From Neonectria sp. B-13 (taxonomy: Eukaryota; Ascomycota; Sordariomycetes; Hypocreales; Nectriaceae), in the NCBI GenBank assembly GCA_002682825.1, contig NOKP01000016.1, forward strand, positions 1,205,660 through 1,269,659: a stretch of 64,000 nt of DNA, given 5' to 3'. Below are positions 11,410 to 23,766 of the stretch, piece by piece; the first letter of the stretch is position 1; each line of letters begins with the position of its first letter. Under the pieces are notes generated by a model. That model was not told the origin of the DNA. It made no database searches and worked only from the letters and a program-made list of their open reading frames with translations. Both the position numbers and the translations under genes were made by a program.

Positions 11410-12900
11410 GGTCTTTGATGCCGATGACGGAGCTCATGAAGCCGTGTTGTGCAAAGTCTGCCGCGATGGCCTGGAGGGAATCTTGGGCCCATTAAGGGCC
11501 AACCGTGTTTGTCTCTGCGAAGAATGGCAAAAGATATTTGGCCAGGTCAAGAGACAACCACGACAGGTAAGTGAGCCATCATTCAGATAATAGTTACCTG
11601 CTTATCACAAGATAGAGAAATAAAAGCAACTAGAGCCCGAAACCTACGTGGCCGGGCACATCTCCGAAGAGTCGTTTCTTCAATCCATTGATGACGGCTG
11701 TGTTATGTGTAACAGGTTCATTTATACCGGCGCAGCAGAGGCCGACCCAAGATTCGCGGAACATAGGTATTTTTCTTTGTTCACTGTCAGCCTTAATCCG
11801 TCTCGGCCGGCCGTATCTCTATACGTCAACAATCATACGGGGAGGTTTGAGATGGTGCCTCATACTGGTATGCATTGCCCACACCACATGCCTCTTTGTT
11901 CTAGTTTACTTCGTGTCAAGATGGAGATGAGAATCTCAACTTCAACATCGGTCCGTCTACTGAAGACGAGACTACATGGCATTTAATTCAAGGATGGCTA
12001 ACCACCTGCACTGATACCTACAAAATCTGCAACGAGAGGATTGCTTCTCGCTTCTTTCCTACTTGGCTTCTTGAGTTAAAGAGCGCAGCCACGGAGAAGG
12101 CGTTCTGCCTTGTTCAGGGGAACAAAATCGACCCAGAATCCCGCTATATGACGTTGAGTCAATTTACAGGAAATCAGCAGTCGCCGGCTTGAAACCTTCA
12201 ACCTTACTCGGTCCTCGATTGATCAACTCAAGCTAGAACGACCGATTAGCATCCTACCGAAGATGTTTCGAGTTGCGTTTATAATTATCGAGACTGGGGA
12301 TTCGAAATCTGTGGATCGACCACTTTGCATCTTTCAGGACTGTTTTAAAAATTGGAACGCAGAGTCGTCATTGATATAAGACGTGTATGAGGATTTCCTC
12401 AACATTTTCTCCTTGAATGCAGAGAACGGCGATGGCGGCTGCTTCTTCTCTCGTGGCCAGTCAAAAGTAAAAGCTACAGTTTTCAACTTTGCACTAAGGG
12501 TCCGGACAAGCCCAAGCCTTACAGATTTATGCTCTAGAAAGACTGGATGGAGACTCAATTTCGAGCGAGACCTGCTACAGAGAAGAGGGGGCGGTCCAGG
12601 AGCGACTCCTTGCACCATAAGTCCTGCACTTTGGACGCAAACAAATCTTCTGTGAATGTCATGAGGCGAATTGCTGTGAGCTTCACCCAAAAGGTGTCTA
12701 CAATTACATCGACAACTTTGAACCGGAAGGACAAGAGCAGAACGTTCCCGCATTCGAAGCCAAACATGCTTGGAAGAAGCTACTCGACGCCAATGATCGA
12801 GGTTTCCGTAACGATGCCTTAAGTAGTTCTTCGTGGACTGGTATGCGGGATGCCAGCTCACAGTCCCGAGTGATTAGCTCGTGGCGTTGTCTGGGATAGC
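11410..12900 (+). pseudogene. Broken HET-domain (heterokaryon incompatibility-like) gene
   Basis: Pieces of one HET-type protein follow in order. They are an N-terminal cysteine-containing part (AVLCKVCRDGLEGILGP), SLxxxxxxGCVMC-like text (SFLQSIDDGCVMCNRF), WLTTCTDTYKICN, YMTLSQFTG in place of the usual Y-x-ALSHCWG, then LPKMFRVAF, CIFQDCFKNWNAESSLI, DGGCFFSRG and VQERLLAP-VLHFGRKQIFCECHE. This order matches HET proteins, but it is broken. In-frame stops fall after the YMTLS segment, after AESSLI (TAA at about 12376-12378) and inside the QERLLAP motif. No start codon remains, because the coding-like sequence begins right at 5S copy 2. Plausible introns are at about 11565-11636 and 11868-11918. 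Intact relatives trigger vegetative incompatibility or immune-like cell death; this copy cannot make the full protein. Confidence 0.85.
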
Positions 12901-14267
12901 CAATGACATGAAAATGCGGCTGCGAGAGCTGGGTTGTGAGTCTACTGACTATCTCTGAAATATGGAGATGCGAGTTGCCGCAAGGCCTAATCTGGAATAC
13001 GATAGGGTTCCGGGTCCGGCCGTCCACGTATCGAGCTCCGTCATATGTGATGGGGGCGCCCTCAACGTGCATAGAAACATAGTGGTGGCGATATCCTCCT
13101 AAGATCAGTCGTCAGCGCCGAGACTACACCTCTCAACGGTGATGATACGGGACAAGTCAAGGAAGGGAGCATTACTCTAAAGGATAACTAGCAATGGCAA
13201 AACTTTCTCGGCTTCCCGAGATGGATTTCTTGGAGAATGTGTTCATCAAGCGATTTGAGAACCTCGAGAATGGAGAGATTCTCGTCAAAAGTTTTGAAAA
13301 GGGGGACTCCGTGTACAGTTCGCGTTGGTCGGTATCATTCGATACAAAAGAAGATTTTCGCAGTGAGGTTCTTTTTACCAACCAGGGCAAGCAAGAACAC
13401 ACAGCATTCACGTGGTAAACTGCATGTTGACACTGAGGAGCAGGTCCACAAACTATTCAAGGGCCTGTCGGAAAAGAGGTCAAGATTATCTGAAACTACG
13501 GCCACTAGACCACGCGATCAATTCATGAATAGTCGGCTCTTCCCTTCTCGTTATCCTCGGGCAGTCAGGGTGTATTGTGTCATTGGTACTCAGTCAAACA
13601 TGGCAAGTCTTGCAATATCGTGCGGGTTCCCTTTAAAGTCGGGAGTTACGAGTCGGCGTGTCGTCATGTGCACGAGCAACATGTCACGATGTTGGTGAGA
13701 AGAAGGGGCTTATATCGGTGGGTTTGAGGATTTCGTGAGTGAGGAGCAACAAACAGCACCAGCCAAAGGCGTATCTTGACTCCAGCATGAAGACGCTGTG
13801 TCTGCCAACGAGTTTTGCATCGATAGTTTGTGTATTTCTTAGGATATATGATATGATTACAGCGTCTCTTCACTCAGCTTGCAGCTTTCTCGAATCATGT
13901 CCTCGGGCTTAAGCTCATACTTCGTGTTGCTATGTTACTGTACGCTTCCAAGCTTATTGCAAAGCGCCAATCACATTGTGACGAACTGCAGCGGGTAAGA
14001 TCAGCAGCATACTACCATCTAGCAAGACCACAATCGAAGGAGGCGAGACGGATGCAATTAGAAAAATGGGAACAGAATATATCGTTTCGGTGATTGTTCG
14101 CCATGCCAGTATTGTGCGAATAGAAGCTCCACTGATGCATATCAGATCAGTTTATTCACTTGATTATGAACATCCAGTGACAGAATTAGGATCGGGCATT
14201 GTACCTATCGAGCTTCTTCTAAGGTCTATGTCCACGTTATAGTCGTACACGCAATTAACTTAAGGCC
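12901..14267. other. Gene-poor stretch after the HET relic
   Basis: No intact gene is recognised. A 74-codon plus-strand open frame at 13194-13418 starts MAKLSRLPEMDFLENVF and looks protein-like, but has no known family. Further coding-like fragments up to about 13.9 kb are interrupted by stops. This may be more decayed gene sequence. The right end is 3' flank of the next gene. Confidence 0.45.
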
Positions 14268-14820
14268 TTAACCAGGAAACTCCTTGGAAATCTCCTCGGC
14301 GCCGACGGGAGTCATCTGCTCAGCTGTCGTCCAGCTCTCCACATCGATGGGCGCATTCTTCTCTCCCGTCTCATGGTCCTTGTCGAACCCTCGCTCGTGA
14401 ATCGGATCCGACGCGTTGGCGCCCACGCCCTCAAGTCCAGACCGTTCCTTCTTGCGTTTACCGCCATGCTCCTCCCGGTTTGTCATGCCCTCGTTGGGGC
14501 GTCCGTAGCCCTTGTTCACATCCGCTGACGTTGCGCCGACGATGGTGTCCGACGCGGCCGTCGGGTTCTCCTCGGGCTGGTACTGCGACTCGAAGCTCCG
14601 GTCCGCGGGGGCGGTGCCGGGAGTGTGTACTTCGGCGTGGAATTCGGGCGGGCCTACTTGGACGCCGGGAGCATGCTACGATGTGTGAGTTGTGTGATTG
14701 TGGAGGGGAGATGCGTGGTGGACTTACGCCCTTGGTTGTGAGAGGCTCTGATCGGGGGACCTTGCTAGAGAATTCGCCCGTAGCTGGGGTGATAGAATCG
14801 GGGTTCTTGTTGACGGACAT
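14268..14820 (-). CDS. Small hydrophilic conserved-type protein, function unknown
   Basis: Two exons, 14728-14820 and 14268-14675, are joined by a 52-nt intron with donor GTAAGT and acceptor TAG, giving 166 residues. The protein is strongly hydrophilic and rich in Gly, Glu, Lys and Thr. It has no signal peptide or membrane segment and looks largely disordered. Notable parts are PLTTKGHAPGVQVGPPEFHAE at the splice junction, HTPGTAPADRSF, and SDTIVGATSADVNKGYGRP. I recall similar small proteins in many Ascomycota without an assigned function, so a stress- or development-related role is only a guess. A perfect palindrome CCTTATATAAGG lies about 80 bp upstream and is a strong TATA candidate, which fits a regulated gene. 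Confidence 0.82.
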
Positions 14821-14895
14821 TGTGATGGTTGTGCTGAGAGATCTTTCACAAATCGTTTGTTAAATCTTGTTCTTGTCATGGAATGGAGTGAAGTG

Positions 14896-14907
14896 CCTTA
14901 TATAAGG
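14896..14907 (-). promoter_or_regulatory. TATA box of the 166-residue protein gene
   Basis: CCTTATATAAGG is a perfect 12-bp palindrome containing TATATAA, 76-87 bp upstream of the ATG at 14820. Its position and sequence fit a strong TATA box. Confidence 0.6.
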
Positions 14908-17900
14908 TGGCAGATCTTTCCTCTGTCCGCAGATGTATGATGTCAACGCTCTCCCACCAACATGACATCACACTTAAGAAAGACCGCCATCTTCACATTC
15001 CGATCCAGATCTCAAGATTTCAAAGTTAGATGCATATCCTACCCGAATGCGTAAGACACAACCGGGAAAAGTAGTCATCATTTCTTTAAGTGGCCAAGTG
15101 TTGTGTCAACTACCCGGTGAGGGCTGGTGGGGTGCTGTCGGAGGTCTCGTCCGCTTGCCTTCTTGTTGGCTGGCGTAGTGGGTGCGCCTTGGATCGAGGA
15201 CGTCACACGTGCTTTATCTTGAATCGACCGAATGGAACCCGAAAAGATTGGCATTGTCATGGATATCACAATGACGTGACATTGAAGCTGATAATAAGGA
15301 AGTTTGCAAACGGTCATGTTTCTTAGGCCTACCCTGCAGCGCACGTCTTGTGGATATCTTTGTCGACTGCGTTCCGACTTAAACTAAACATCTCAAGCTG
15401 TAGACTACCTCAACACTGGAAAAAGTGAGCCTTGGAAGCTGTTCACTCGATTACGATGGCGACTTTGAGTTTGGTTCGCTTGGGAAGGCATCACGAGAGT
15501 TGTTGTTCATACCACTACCCTGGATTTCTTCAAGATGTTGACCAACAGCAGCCGATTGCGTATTCTCAGCCTTCAAATCAGCCAAAGACAAAGAACTGGC
15601 TGGCTATTCGGTACGTGGGCTTATCGACTTTGATGACTGCTGTGGTGAGGTGCGTCTTGTGTAGGCAATTGCGCGGCACACCTCAAGGGAGCCGCACAAT
15701 ATGTCAACGTGGTGAGGCGTTCTGGCTTTTTTCCGTAGCAGGGTAATATGACCTGTTGCCTGGTGTTGATGTAGGCAGGTCCAAGATGTTCGTTCAATGA
15801 CGAGAATTCAAAGGTACTCGGTCGGCAGCAGTTTTCCCTCGAAGTTTCCGAGTGATCTCCAGGCGGCTGAGAATGTTTAAAAGTAGAAAAAGCCACCGGA
15901 TTCCAGAACCCGGTCTCGATTTCCACCTCGAAATTACGATTGGTGAAAATGCCGGTGCCGTCCCCAAACAGCACCGCCTCAAGCGGGCTTTTGAATCCAA
16001 ATCAAGCGAGCCCCATTACGAACCGTGGCGGGCTTTTAGGGGGATCCTCCCCCGGGTTTGCAGGGACGGATCGTCAACTAGCCCGGGCAGCTGAAGAGCC
16101 ACTCCTACCGGCTTGCTGGGCGCGCTGGGCTTATTATTATGCTCACTCACAAGGGGAGCTGAGCTGGGGCTGCCGGACACGGGACGCAGTGAGCGTGACG
16201 GCAGATGATGATTGATGGCGGCTGCTGGAAATAGGCTGGGGCGCAGTACACGAGCTATTGACGTCTCCAACGCCCAGATCAGAAGCTAATGGAGAGGGCG
16301 GGCGATGGGGAATTGTGGCTAAATGGCACACGGCAGCGGATAGTATGAGAGTGCCCCGTGTGTGATCCGTCATGCGAGATGGATGACCTGGAGCGCACTG
16401 TACACTCACTGTGCCGTACAACGGTGGTGCAACCGCCAACCCCTGCTGGGATCGACTCCTTCAGAGGGGACAAGTGTCGCACCAGCACGACAGACAAACA
16501 AGCAAGCCGGTTAGCCGTACAACCGTAGACGGACGGATGGTGCATGTGTCAAACCCTTAGATCGAGGACGACGTACTCCGAACTTCGTATGTAGTCCAGA
16601 CTGCGATCAGTACGAAGTACTCCGTAGTGGCTTCTAAATTAATCGCTCTTGTCAATTTGCGCCTTCGTGTCCGGCTGAATAAGATTATCTGGAGACACGG
16701 CTTCCAGTTCCCGTGGCTAATTGCACACTGCCACATTGGTGGTGAACGGCCACTCGCTGGCTTTCCCCACGGTCCACGGCGCACCTACCACACTTAAGGA
16801 AGGTCCCTGGTACGGAGCAACTGCAACATCGTACCAGCTCCATCTTGGCATGGATCCAAGCTTTCCGTTACAAAAGAAGGCCATATTGGCAAGGGACAGT
16901 GGAAGAAAACAGTGCAAGGAAACAGTGCAAGAAAACAGTGGTGCCGTGTTCCTTGATTCTTTGAGCCCTTTAATTCGAATCGACGCCCCCAAAACATAAC
17001 CGGGGACAATCCATTCACAGTAAAACAAGACTCACCCCATCGAAGAGGAGACCCATCGAATTCATGCCATCATCACCACCTTACGGGGGGCTCCTTTTAA
17101 CTCCCTGTCTAGCCTTGTTCAATCCTGGTCCTGGGCCTGTCTACCCTTGCACCGTGCGAATAAACCCCGACCGTCGCCCGCCCACTCTGGACCTCTGGCC
17201 CGAGTCGTCTTTCCCATTGTGGTTGCTTGACACCTTTCTCAGATGTCGTTGTCGAGAAACAAACAAGGGCGGTTTACCGTTCGGCCTCCCTCACGCCCTG
17301 TCCAAGCACACTCCAATTCGGAACGCCTCCTTCCTAAGCCGTCTAGAACACCGTTGCTGACGCTACGCAATGCCGCCTTGGATCGCCATACGAGACATTG
17401 CAATAATACGAGCCCAGCGCGGCCGAGCCCGTGCCCGCGTAAAGCACACTCGACGTCCCTTCGGCTTTGTGCTGTTGCGTAAGCCACCCACCTCTACCTC
17501 TGCTAGTCCTCGTGTCTGCTCGTTTTGAGGAGGGCTGTGCTCTGTGGTGCATTGCTTGAACCTGTACTTCGTACTTGACGACGCTTCCTGGTTTTTGCGC
17601 GCTGCCGGGAAAAGCGATCGCTGATGGGCGGGAACCAACCGTCTGGGGTCCAACATTTGATCCAGAGAGCAGAGCAGAACCAGGCGCATTCATCAGACAC
17701 TCGCCGTCCCAGTTCCAGAGTCAGGTGCCGTCCAAGGCCCCCGGACCCCCTGGGCCTCCGTGTTGGCCGTCTATGTTAGGCTCTGTTCGGCTGCTTTGCT
17801 GTCTCCGCTTGGTGCTCAACTGCTGGGATGTTTGGTTGCTGGGCGGAGCTTGGGCTAAACTTGGCACTCCCAGTTGCCAGGTTGCCAGGCTGCCAGGCAC

Positions 17901-18397
17901 TCCCAGCTAGCTGGAGTCTTCTTAGGTACTTCGTACTGTGTTTTCGGCCCGCCTCCGGTGTGCCCTGTGGCTCTGTGCATCCCCCCATCCCCAAGAAGAC
18001 CCGCTATTCGCTCCATCGGGCACTGTACATGTACAAGCACGCACTGGCCCGTTGCTCGCCAACGACCTCATCAACAACCCACTTCCTTCTTCCAGCCCTG
18101 TTCCTGTTTCCAAAGTCCCGGACTACTCTCCCATCAGCCTCTCGCTTTCTGTTCGTAATTCGCTCTGTCTTGTTTCGGATTCTCTCTTTTTGCATCTGGT
18201 GTGCTTTTGTGCTCCCACTCGCATTCGGAGTCGCACACATCACATCACATCGCTGTTGCCCCGCCCGACAGCTTTCTTCTTCTTCGAGGCGGCGCGCCCG
18301 CTGCTGAGGTCATCGTCGGCTTGACACAGCCTCCTTCGTTCTTGGCTGCAGCTGCCTTTTCGCCGCCCTGCACTCGACCGCAACGTCAACCGCCGCT
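14908..18397. other. Intergenic region and leader of the GH17 gene
   Basis: No credible gene is visible in about 3.5 kb. Three palindromes of the form GTACGAAGTAC/GTACTTCGTAC lie at 16610-16620, 17564-17574 and 17926-17936. Short repeats of GTTGCCAG/CTGCCAG occur at 17870-17900. The last several hundred bases before 18398 are rich in C and T, as expected for a promoter and 5' leader of a well-expressed fungal gene. Confidence 0.5.
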
Positions 18398-20596
18398 ATG
18401 CAATACCACAACGACCCTTACGAGAGGGAGCCTCTCGACTCCTACCAAAACCACTACGACTCCTCCCCTTCGCGACATCCCGCTCCTCCCGCACAAAGCC
18501 ATTCACCCTCACAGATGCCATACTACGACGCTCCTCCTCCGGCGCGGCGTTCCTTTCACCCTAGCACACATCCCGACTCGGCGTACAACCACAGTCGCAT
18601 GCCGCCTCAGGACAACTACAGTCACCACTCCAACTCCCAGCACTCCGGCTCTGCTGGCTACGACAGCCCGCGACGCGGCTCGCCCAACCCGCCGCCCCCT
18701 CCCCACGGCGACAACTCATACTACAACAGAGGTGGCGGAGGAGCAGGAGGAGGCAACGGCGGCAACCAAGGGTATGCTCATCCTCCCTCCCACGGCATCA
18801 CGCCAGGCGCAGACAACTTCAGTCAGACTGCGTCTGGCGGCATGGCTGGCATTGCTTACAACGTTGCTGACCGAAACCCTCGCGACAGTGGCATGGATGC
18901 TATGCGCAGCGCTGGCCAGGTGCCTCCGCCTCCCTCCCGCTCCCAGTATCATGGCCCGCCTCCGCCCTTAGGCACTTACTCGCCTCAATCGAGCTACGAC
19001 GCGGCCTACGGCCACGACTCACAAGCTGGAGACTCCCACTCAAGCCTGGCCGGCCTTGGTGCCGCCGCTGTGCCGCCCGGCGCCCGCTCGCCACACCCCG
19101 TGGAAGTTGATCCTTACGCCGACGATCCGTATCAAGGGTACGGTTCGAGACAACCTGTTGGCGCTCATCACCTCGGCATTGTGAATCCTAATGATATTGA
19201 GGATGACGGGGATGATGGGATTAGCTACCACAGGAGCCAACGAAACTCCATGCTGAGCCTCCCTCACTCGGACCGAGGAAAGCGTGCTGCCGCTGCCGCT
19301 GCAGGGGCGGCTGGTGGCGGCGCAGCCGCGGGTGGCCTTCTGGCTGCAGGTAAATGACAAGCGTCTAAGCGAAGATGCTCCCTAGCTAACTGAATCGCAG
19401 GCCATCCGAGAGGCGGCGATTATGATGCAGGTGCATCGCATGAGAAGCCATCAGACTGGATGAACAAGAACGAAAAGAAAAGCAAAAAGTGCAAATGGGC
19501 AATCATCATCATTGTGTGCGTCGTCATCGTTGGAGCAATTGTAGGTGGCGTGCTCGGTAGCACCCTCAGCAACAAGAAAGGCAGCGGCGGTAGTTCGAGC
19601 AGCGGCGACTCTGCCAAGGAAGACGAGGCGAAAAATGGTGATCTTGGAGCCGACAGTCAAGAGATCAAGGACCTTCTCAACAACGCAGACCTGCACAGAG
19701 TGTTCCCCGGCATGGACTATACTCCCATTAACACCCAATACCCCGCTTGCCTGCACAACCCGCCTTCGCAGAACAATGTCACTCGCGATGTCGCTGTGCT
19801 CAGCCAGTTGACCAACAAGATCCGACTGTACGGAACCGATTGCAACCAGACTCAGATGCTTATCCACGCCATCGACCGATTGAAGTTGAAGGATGTCAAG
19901 GTTTGGTTGGGCGTATGGCAGGATGGTAACGAGACCACCAACGCCCGACAACTCGAACAAATGTGGGATATCCTGGATGAATACGGTGAGGATCCATTTG
20001 AAGGTGTCATCGTTGCCAACGAGATTCTCTTCCGCGAGGAGATGACCATCACGGAGCTGGGTACAGTCCTCGACGGAGTCCGTACCAACTTTACCAAGAA
20101 GAAGATCAACCTCCCCGTGGCCACATCCGACCTAGGCGATGACTGGACCTCGGCGCTGGCCAAAGACAGCGACTACATCATGGCCAACATCCACCCCTTT
20201 TTTGCCGGCGTGACGGCAGACAACGCGGCTAGCTGGACATATTCATTCTGGGAAAACCAGAACAAGCAGTTCTGGAAGTCGGACAAGGAAAAGAACATTA
20301 TCTCCGAGACGGGGTGGCCAACCTCGGGTGGAAAGAATTGTGGTGGCTCGACGTCCTGCACGGAGGGCTCCGTCGCTGGTGTAGATGAGCTCAACACCTT
20401 CATGGAGGGATGGGTTTGCGATGCCCTCAAGAACGGCACCAACTACTTCTGGTTCGAGGCTTTCGATGAGCCTTGGAAGGAAAGATTCAACGAGAAGGGC
20501 AAGGCGTGGGAGGATCAGTGGGGTCTGTTAACCGTGGACCGCGAGCTCAAGAAAGGCGTCAAGATTCCCGACTGTGACGGCAAGTCGGTCAGTTAA
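18398..20596 (+). CDS. btgC: GH17 glucan endo-1,3-beta-glucosidase, BtgC type
   Basis: Two exons, 18398-19349 and 19401-20596, are joined by a 51-nt intron and encode 715 residues. Residues 1 to about 340 are a long cytosolic tail rich in Pro, Ser, Tyr, Gly and His. A basic stretch (KKSKKCK) is followed by one membrane segment at about 350-372 (WAIIIIVCVVIVGAIVGGVL), so it is a type II membrane protein. A Gly/Ser linker leads to a GH17 domain. The likely acid/base is E525 in ANEILFRE and the likely nucleophile E620 in SETGWPT. Family members cleave or remodel beta-1,3-glucan at the cell wall. Length, order and topology match Aspergillus BtgC. The C-terminus ends shortly after the catalytic domain. 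Confidence 0.95.
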
Positions 20597-21333
20597 GGAC
20601 GAGTTCACATGATACGATAGACATACGGTGGAGGACGGGGCAGCAGTCCTTTCTTTTTGCATCAACTCGAGGCCTGTGAGAGTTGCGATGGCCATGGGCG
20701 AATGGTCTGGCCTGGTTGTTTCGGTTGGGTCTTTTGACAGTCGTCTCTCCGTTTGGGAGTCGGCCCTTTACATGAGTTTCATTTGTTCTGCAGGTTCGTT
20801 GACCTGTTTTTCATGGAGATCCCATTGGATACACCCAACGGATGTTCGGGATGCCTTCGGCTGGTATTCGTTCTTGCAACGGGAGTTTGGGAGCGCACGG
20901 TTATGGGCACAGTCCTGGTATTGTCTTTTGTAATCATGTAAGGAAGTGCCAGACGAAGGGTAAATTTCGGGGAGAAGGGAAAGGGGCAAGAGTTTAGTAA
21001 AATTTCTTTTACACACGGTATATAGTGTTGAGGCTTGCTGGTAAGACGGGCAGAGGCATGTGGACGGTGAAAGATGGAGTTTATGACGCTTTGAATCTGC
21101 TTTGTGATTTCATGTTTCGTCGAGTTTAACTGACCCGCGTTGAGGAGTTGGCTTTCCTATTGCCCACTATCTATCAATCAATGATGTTCCTCGCTATGCC
21201 TATTTTTGCACGTCCCTTTCATTCATTATCGTGGTCAAGTGATCGTGTCCGTGCCCTCGTGTCTGTCTGTCACGTCTATTCCGTCCTGTGCCTTTCGCCA
21301 TATCCCTCAGCCGTGTACCCTGATGTATGGCGC
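20597..21333. other. Convergent intergenic spacer
   Basis: This is the 3' flank shared by the GH17 gene and the unknown gene to its right. No gene or structured element is seen. Confidence 0.6.
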
Positions 21334-22240
21334 TCAGAAAGTAGCCCACTTCATCATCTCCTCATGCTCCGCCAGTCCTATCTGGTTGCAAATCTGGGGC
21401 TTTTCCTCGGCACTAGGGCGTAGCTGCATACATAGAACCGAGACGACCTGGGAAACATGCTCGAGTTTGTTCTCGACGCCACGGAGCTGATGGGTTAGAT
21501 GACAGCGATCGGCTCGGCACGCAGCGAGTTCGTCGTACAACGTGGTGTACTGTCGGCCGTTCTCCAGGAAGGGCGGATGTGTTTCGGGGCCGTTTCGCGA
21601 CATACCATCGTGGCCGAGAGTCGCGGAGTGATGGGATGGATGAATATGTTGGTGGCCGGTGTGGTCGAGTGTGTTGACGGGGGGAGTCTCGACAGACGGA
21701 AGGGCAGCGGGAGCGACGGCCACAGGGGGGGGAGGGTAGTTGTAGTTCGAATGGCCTCCCCCGTTGTCGCGATTTAGGAAAGGGTTTACGTTGGGCATCG
21801 GGCTTGGTGAGCGAGCCTCCTGCTTGGGATGAACGGGAGCGTTGTCCATGGCAGGGGAAGCCGAGTTGTTGGCGTGACCTCGGCCGTTCATGGGGTTCGA
21901 ATAGGGGGTTGTCAGATCTATTGGGATGCGCGACACGGCCTCTCGACCGAGATGTCGCTCGATCATGACCTCGATGTTGGTGTTGCACATCTGCTTGTTA
22001 TTCTGGCGTCTACTCCTTCGCATTAGCACTCAACTGGCTTTTGGGTCGTAGAACGAACCTCTTTTCCATGAGTGTCGTGAGGGCCTCGCGGAGCATGACG
22101 ATGCGCACTGGCACGGCGGCGTCTATGTACTCGTCCCGGCGGGCGGTGCGCTGGCAGCCCTGCCACATGGCCTGGTACTCTGCGTCGCGAGCGCGGATCT
22201 CTGCGCGTTTCGAGTGGTTCACTCTGGCTGATCGAGGCAT
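21334..22240 (-). CDS. Unknown protein with helical ends and a disordered middle
   Basis: Two exons, 22059-22240 and 21334-22009, are joined by a 49-nt intron with donor GTTCGT, branch site TGCTAATG and acceptor TAG, giving 285 residues. The N-terminal 80 residues are charged and look helical (RARDAEYQAMWQGCQRTARR, then IVMLREALTTLMEKR). The middle, about residues 90-190, is rich in Asn, Pro, His and Ser and probably disordered. The C-terminal 70 residues (YDELAACRADRCHLTHQLRG, then ENKLEHVSQVVSVLCMQL) have heptad-like spacing suggestive of a coiled coil. No signal peptide or known domain is recognised. A CAA-type repeat lies just before the start. The splice model is well supported; the function is unknown. 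Confidence 0.78.
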
Positions 22241-22846
22241 GGTTGTTGTTGTTGTTGGTGTTGGGGAGGGGAAGGAAAGAAAGGGTTGGGATGAGGGACG
22301 GGAAGAATTGGGATGAATGGGGAAGGGATTTGGTCTTTGGTTAAGATGAGATGAATCAATCAAAGACTGGCTGGGTTGAAGTAACCTTTTTGGAGGAAAG
22401 CTGTCGATGGGGTTGAGGATTGAAGACACAAGGCTGCCGTGTGTGGGTGTTGTGTAGTTGGCGATGCTTGGTAGAGCTGGGGAAAGCTGTGCCGCGGTGC
22501 GTGTGGGCGGTGCGCAAGAGTCCCGAGGCAGTTGTAGAAGAGCCTTGCAGGTGATTTGAATCGAGAGGAAGATTATAACAAAGAGAAACTAAAATTGTAC
22601 CAGTTTGTGAAATATGGATGAAAGCTGTTGTCAAGGAGCAGGAGGGCGATGAACAATGTTGGGCGCTGATTAGGAGAATGGAGACGAAAGGAGGCTTTGG
22701 TCTGGAGTGCAGGTGCATCTAGGGATGAGAGAGGCGATATTCCGGGTTCCTGTAATAGGCTTACAGTGATTCAAAATGACCGGGAAAGCTGGAGTGTAGA
22801 TCAACCTTCACCAAGCACAAGCGTCCAGTATTGTTCATTGGAGGCA
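22241..22846. other. Short intergenic region
   Basis: This holds the promoter and leader of the unknown 285-residue protein and the 3' flank of the SRR1-domain gene. A (GTT)n tract starts at 22242. No gene is seen. Confidence 0.55.
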
Positions 22847-23766
22847 TCATGAAATACTTGTCGATTCTAGTTTTCTAGACATCTCACCCTCCACGGCCGA
22901 AGTGTTGGTTTCCCGCCCCGGTGCTTCACTTGCGACTTGAGAAGCGGGCTTCCAGTATATCGACGTGCTGGAAAAGGCCGAGCCGTGTGAGTCCTGGGGA
23001 AACGCGCACTTCTTGTACGTCTTCTCCATCGTCTCCATGTTCTCGAGGCCGTCGGTGTTGGAAAGACTGCACATCACGGCGTGTCAGCGCCAGGGCAATC
23101 AGCAAAAACGGGGGCTGCTGTAACTCACTCGTCCCAGACGTCCCAGCCGGTGCCGATGAAGATGGCCGGCAGACTCTTCTCCAGCGCCATGGCGTAGATG
23201 GGCCGGTACAGGTGGATTCCGTACAGGAGGCAGTCGGCGTCGACCATGTCGCAGGCGGCGGGGGTCTCGACGACCCGGTGGCCCAGGCCGGCGAGGAAGT
23301 CCTTGTCGGGCTGCGTGAAGACGGGGTCTTGGAAGACGCAGTCTATCTTGCGGCCCGTGATCTTTTCTGCAACAAAACATGAGTATATACCGAGAAGGGA
23401 GTTAGGGGGGGGTGGCGCAAACGTACCAAGCTCCTCAACCACGACGAGGAACGCAATCAGCTGGACCTGGCTGGAGCGCTTGGCCTCCCACGCGCCGTCG
23501 GCGGGATCAAAGGTGCCGACGCCGAGGTTCACAGCGCGCGAGATAGTGCCGCTGCGCTTGCTGTTGGCGGCCACGAGGGCCCGCAGCTGCCGGCTGCACG
23601 GCTCCTCCTCCTCCCAGCGGGCGCGGAGGCGGGCGTGGTCGGCGGCGAGGGCCGAGGCGGGGCGGAGGTCGGCGGTGCGCGGGGCGACGGACGGGGCTTT
23701 GGGGACGGCGCGGCGGCGTTTGGACGTGACCTGCGTCCACTCTTGTTCCGGGGGTGGTTGGGACAT
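22847..23766 (-). CDS. SRR1-domain protein
   Basis: Three exons, 23427-23766, 23129-23366 and 22847-23066, join in frame to 265 residues. The N-terminus is basic and Pro/Ala-rich (KRRRAVPKAP). The SRR1-like core includes VQLIAFLVVVEELEKITG, CVFQDPVFTQPDKDFLAGLG, TPAACDMVDADCLLYGIHLY and AIFIGTGWDVWDD. The DPxF...L..LG and the HLY near an acidic/Cys pair are the recognisable SRR1 features. SRR1 of plants acts in light and clock signalling, and yeast Ber1 is a relative linked to microtubule stability; the biochemical role is unresolved. The last 50 residues are Ser/Thr-rich and probably disordered. All introns are GT-AG. Confidence 0.87.

Noticed and set aside
18201..18971. 256-codon open frame overlapping the first exon of the GH17 gene
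   Set aside because: It is a different frame of the same low-complexity Pro/Ser region; the GH17 frame has the membrane segment and catalytic domain downstream.
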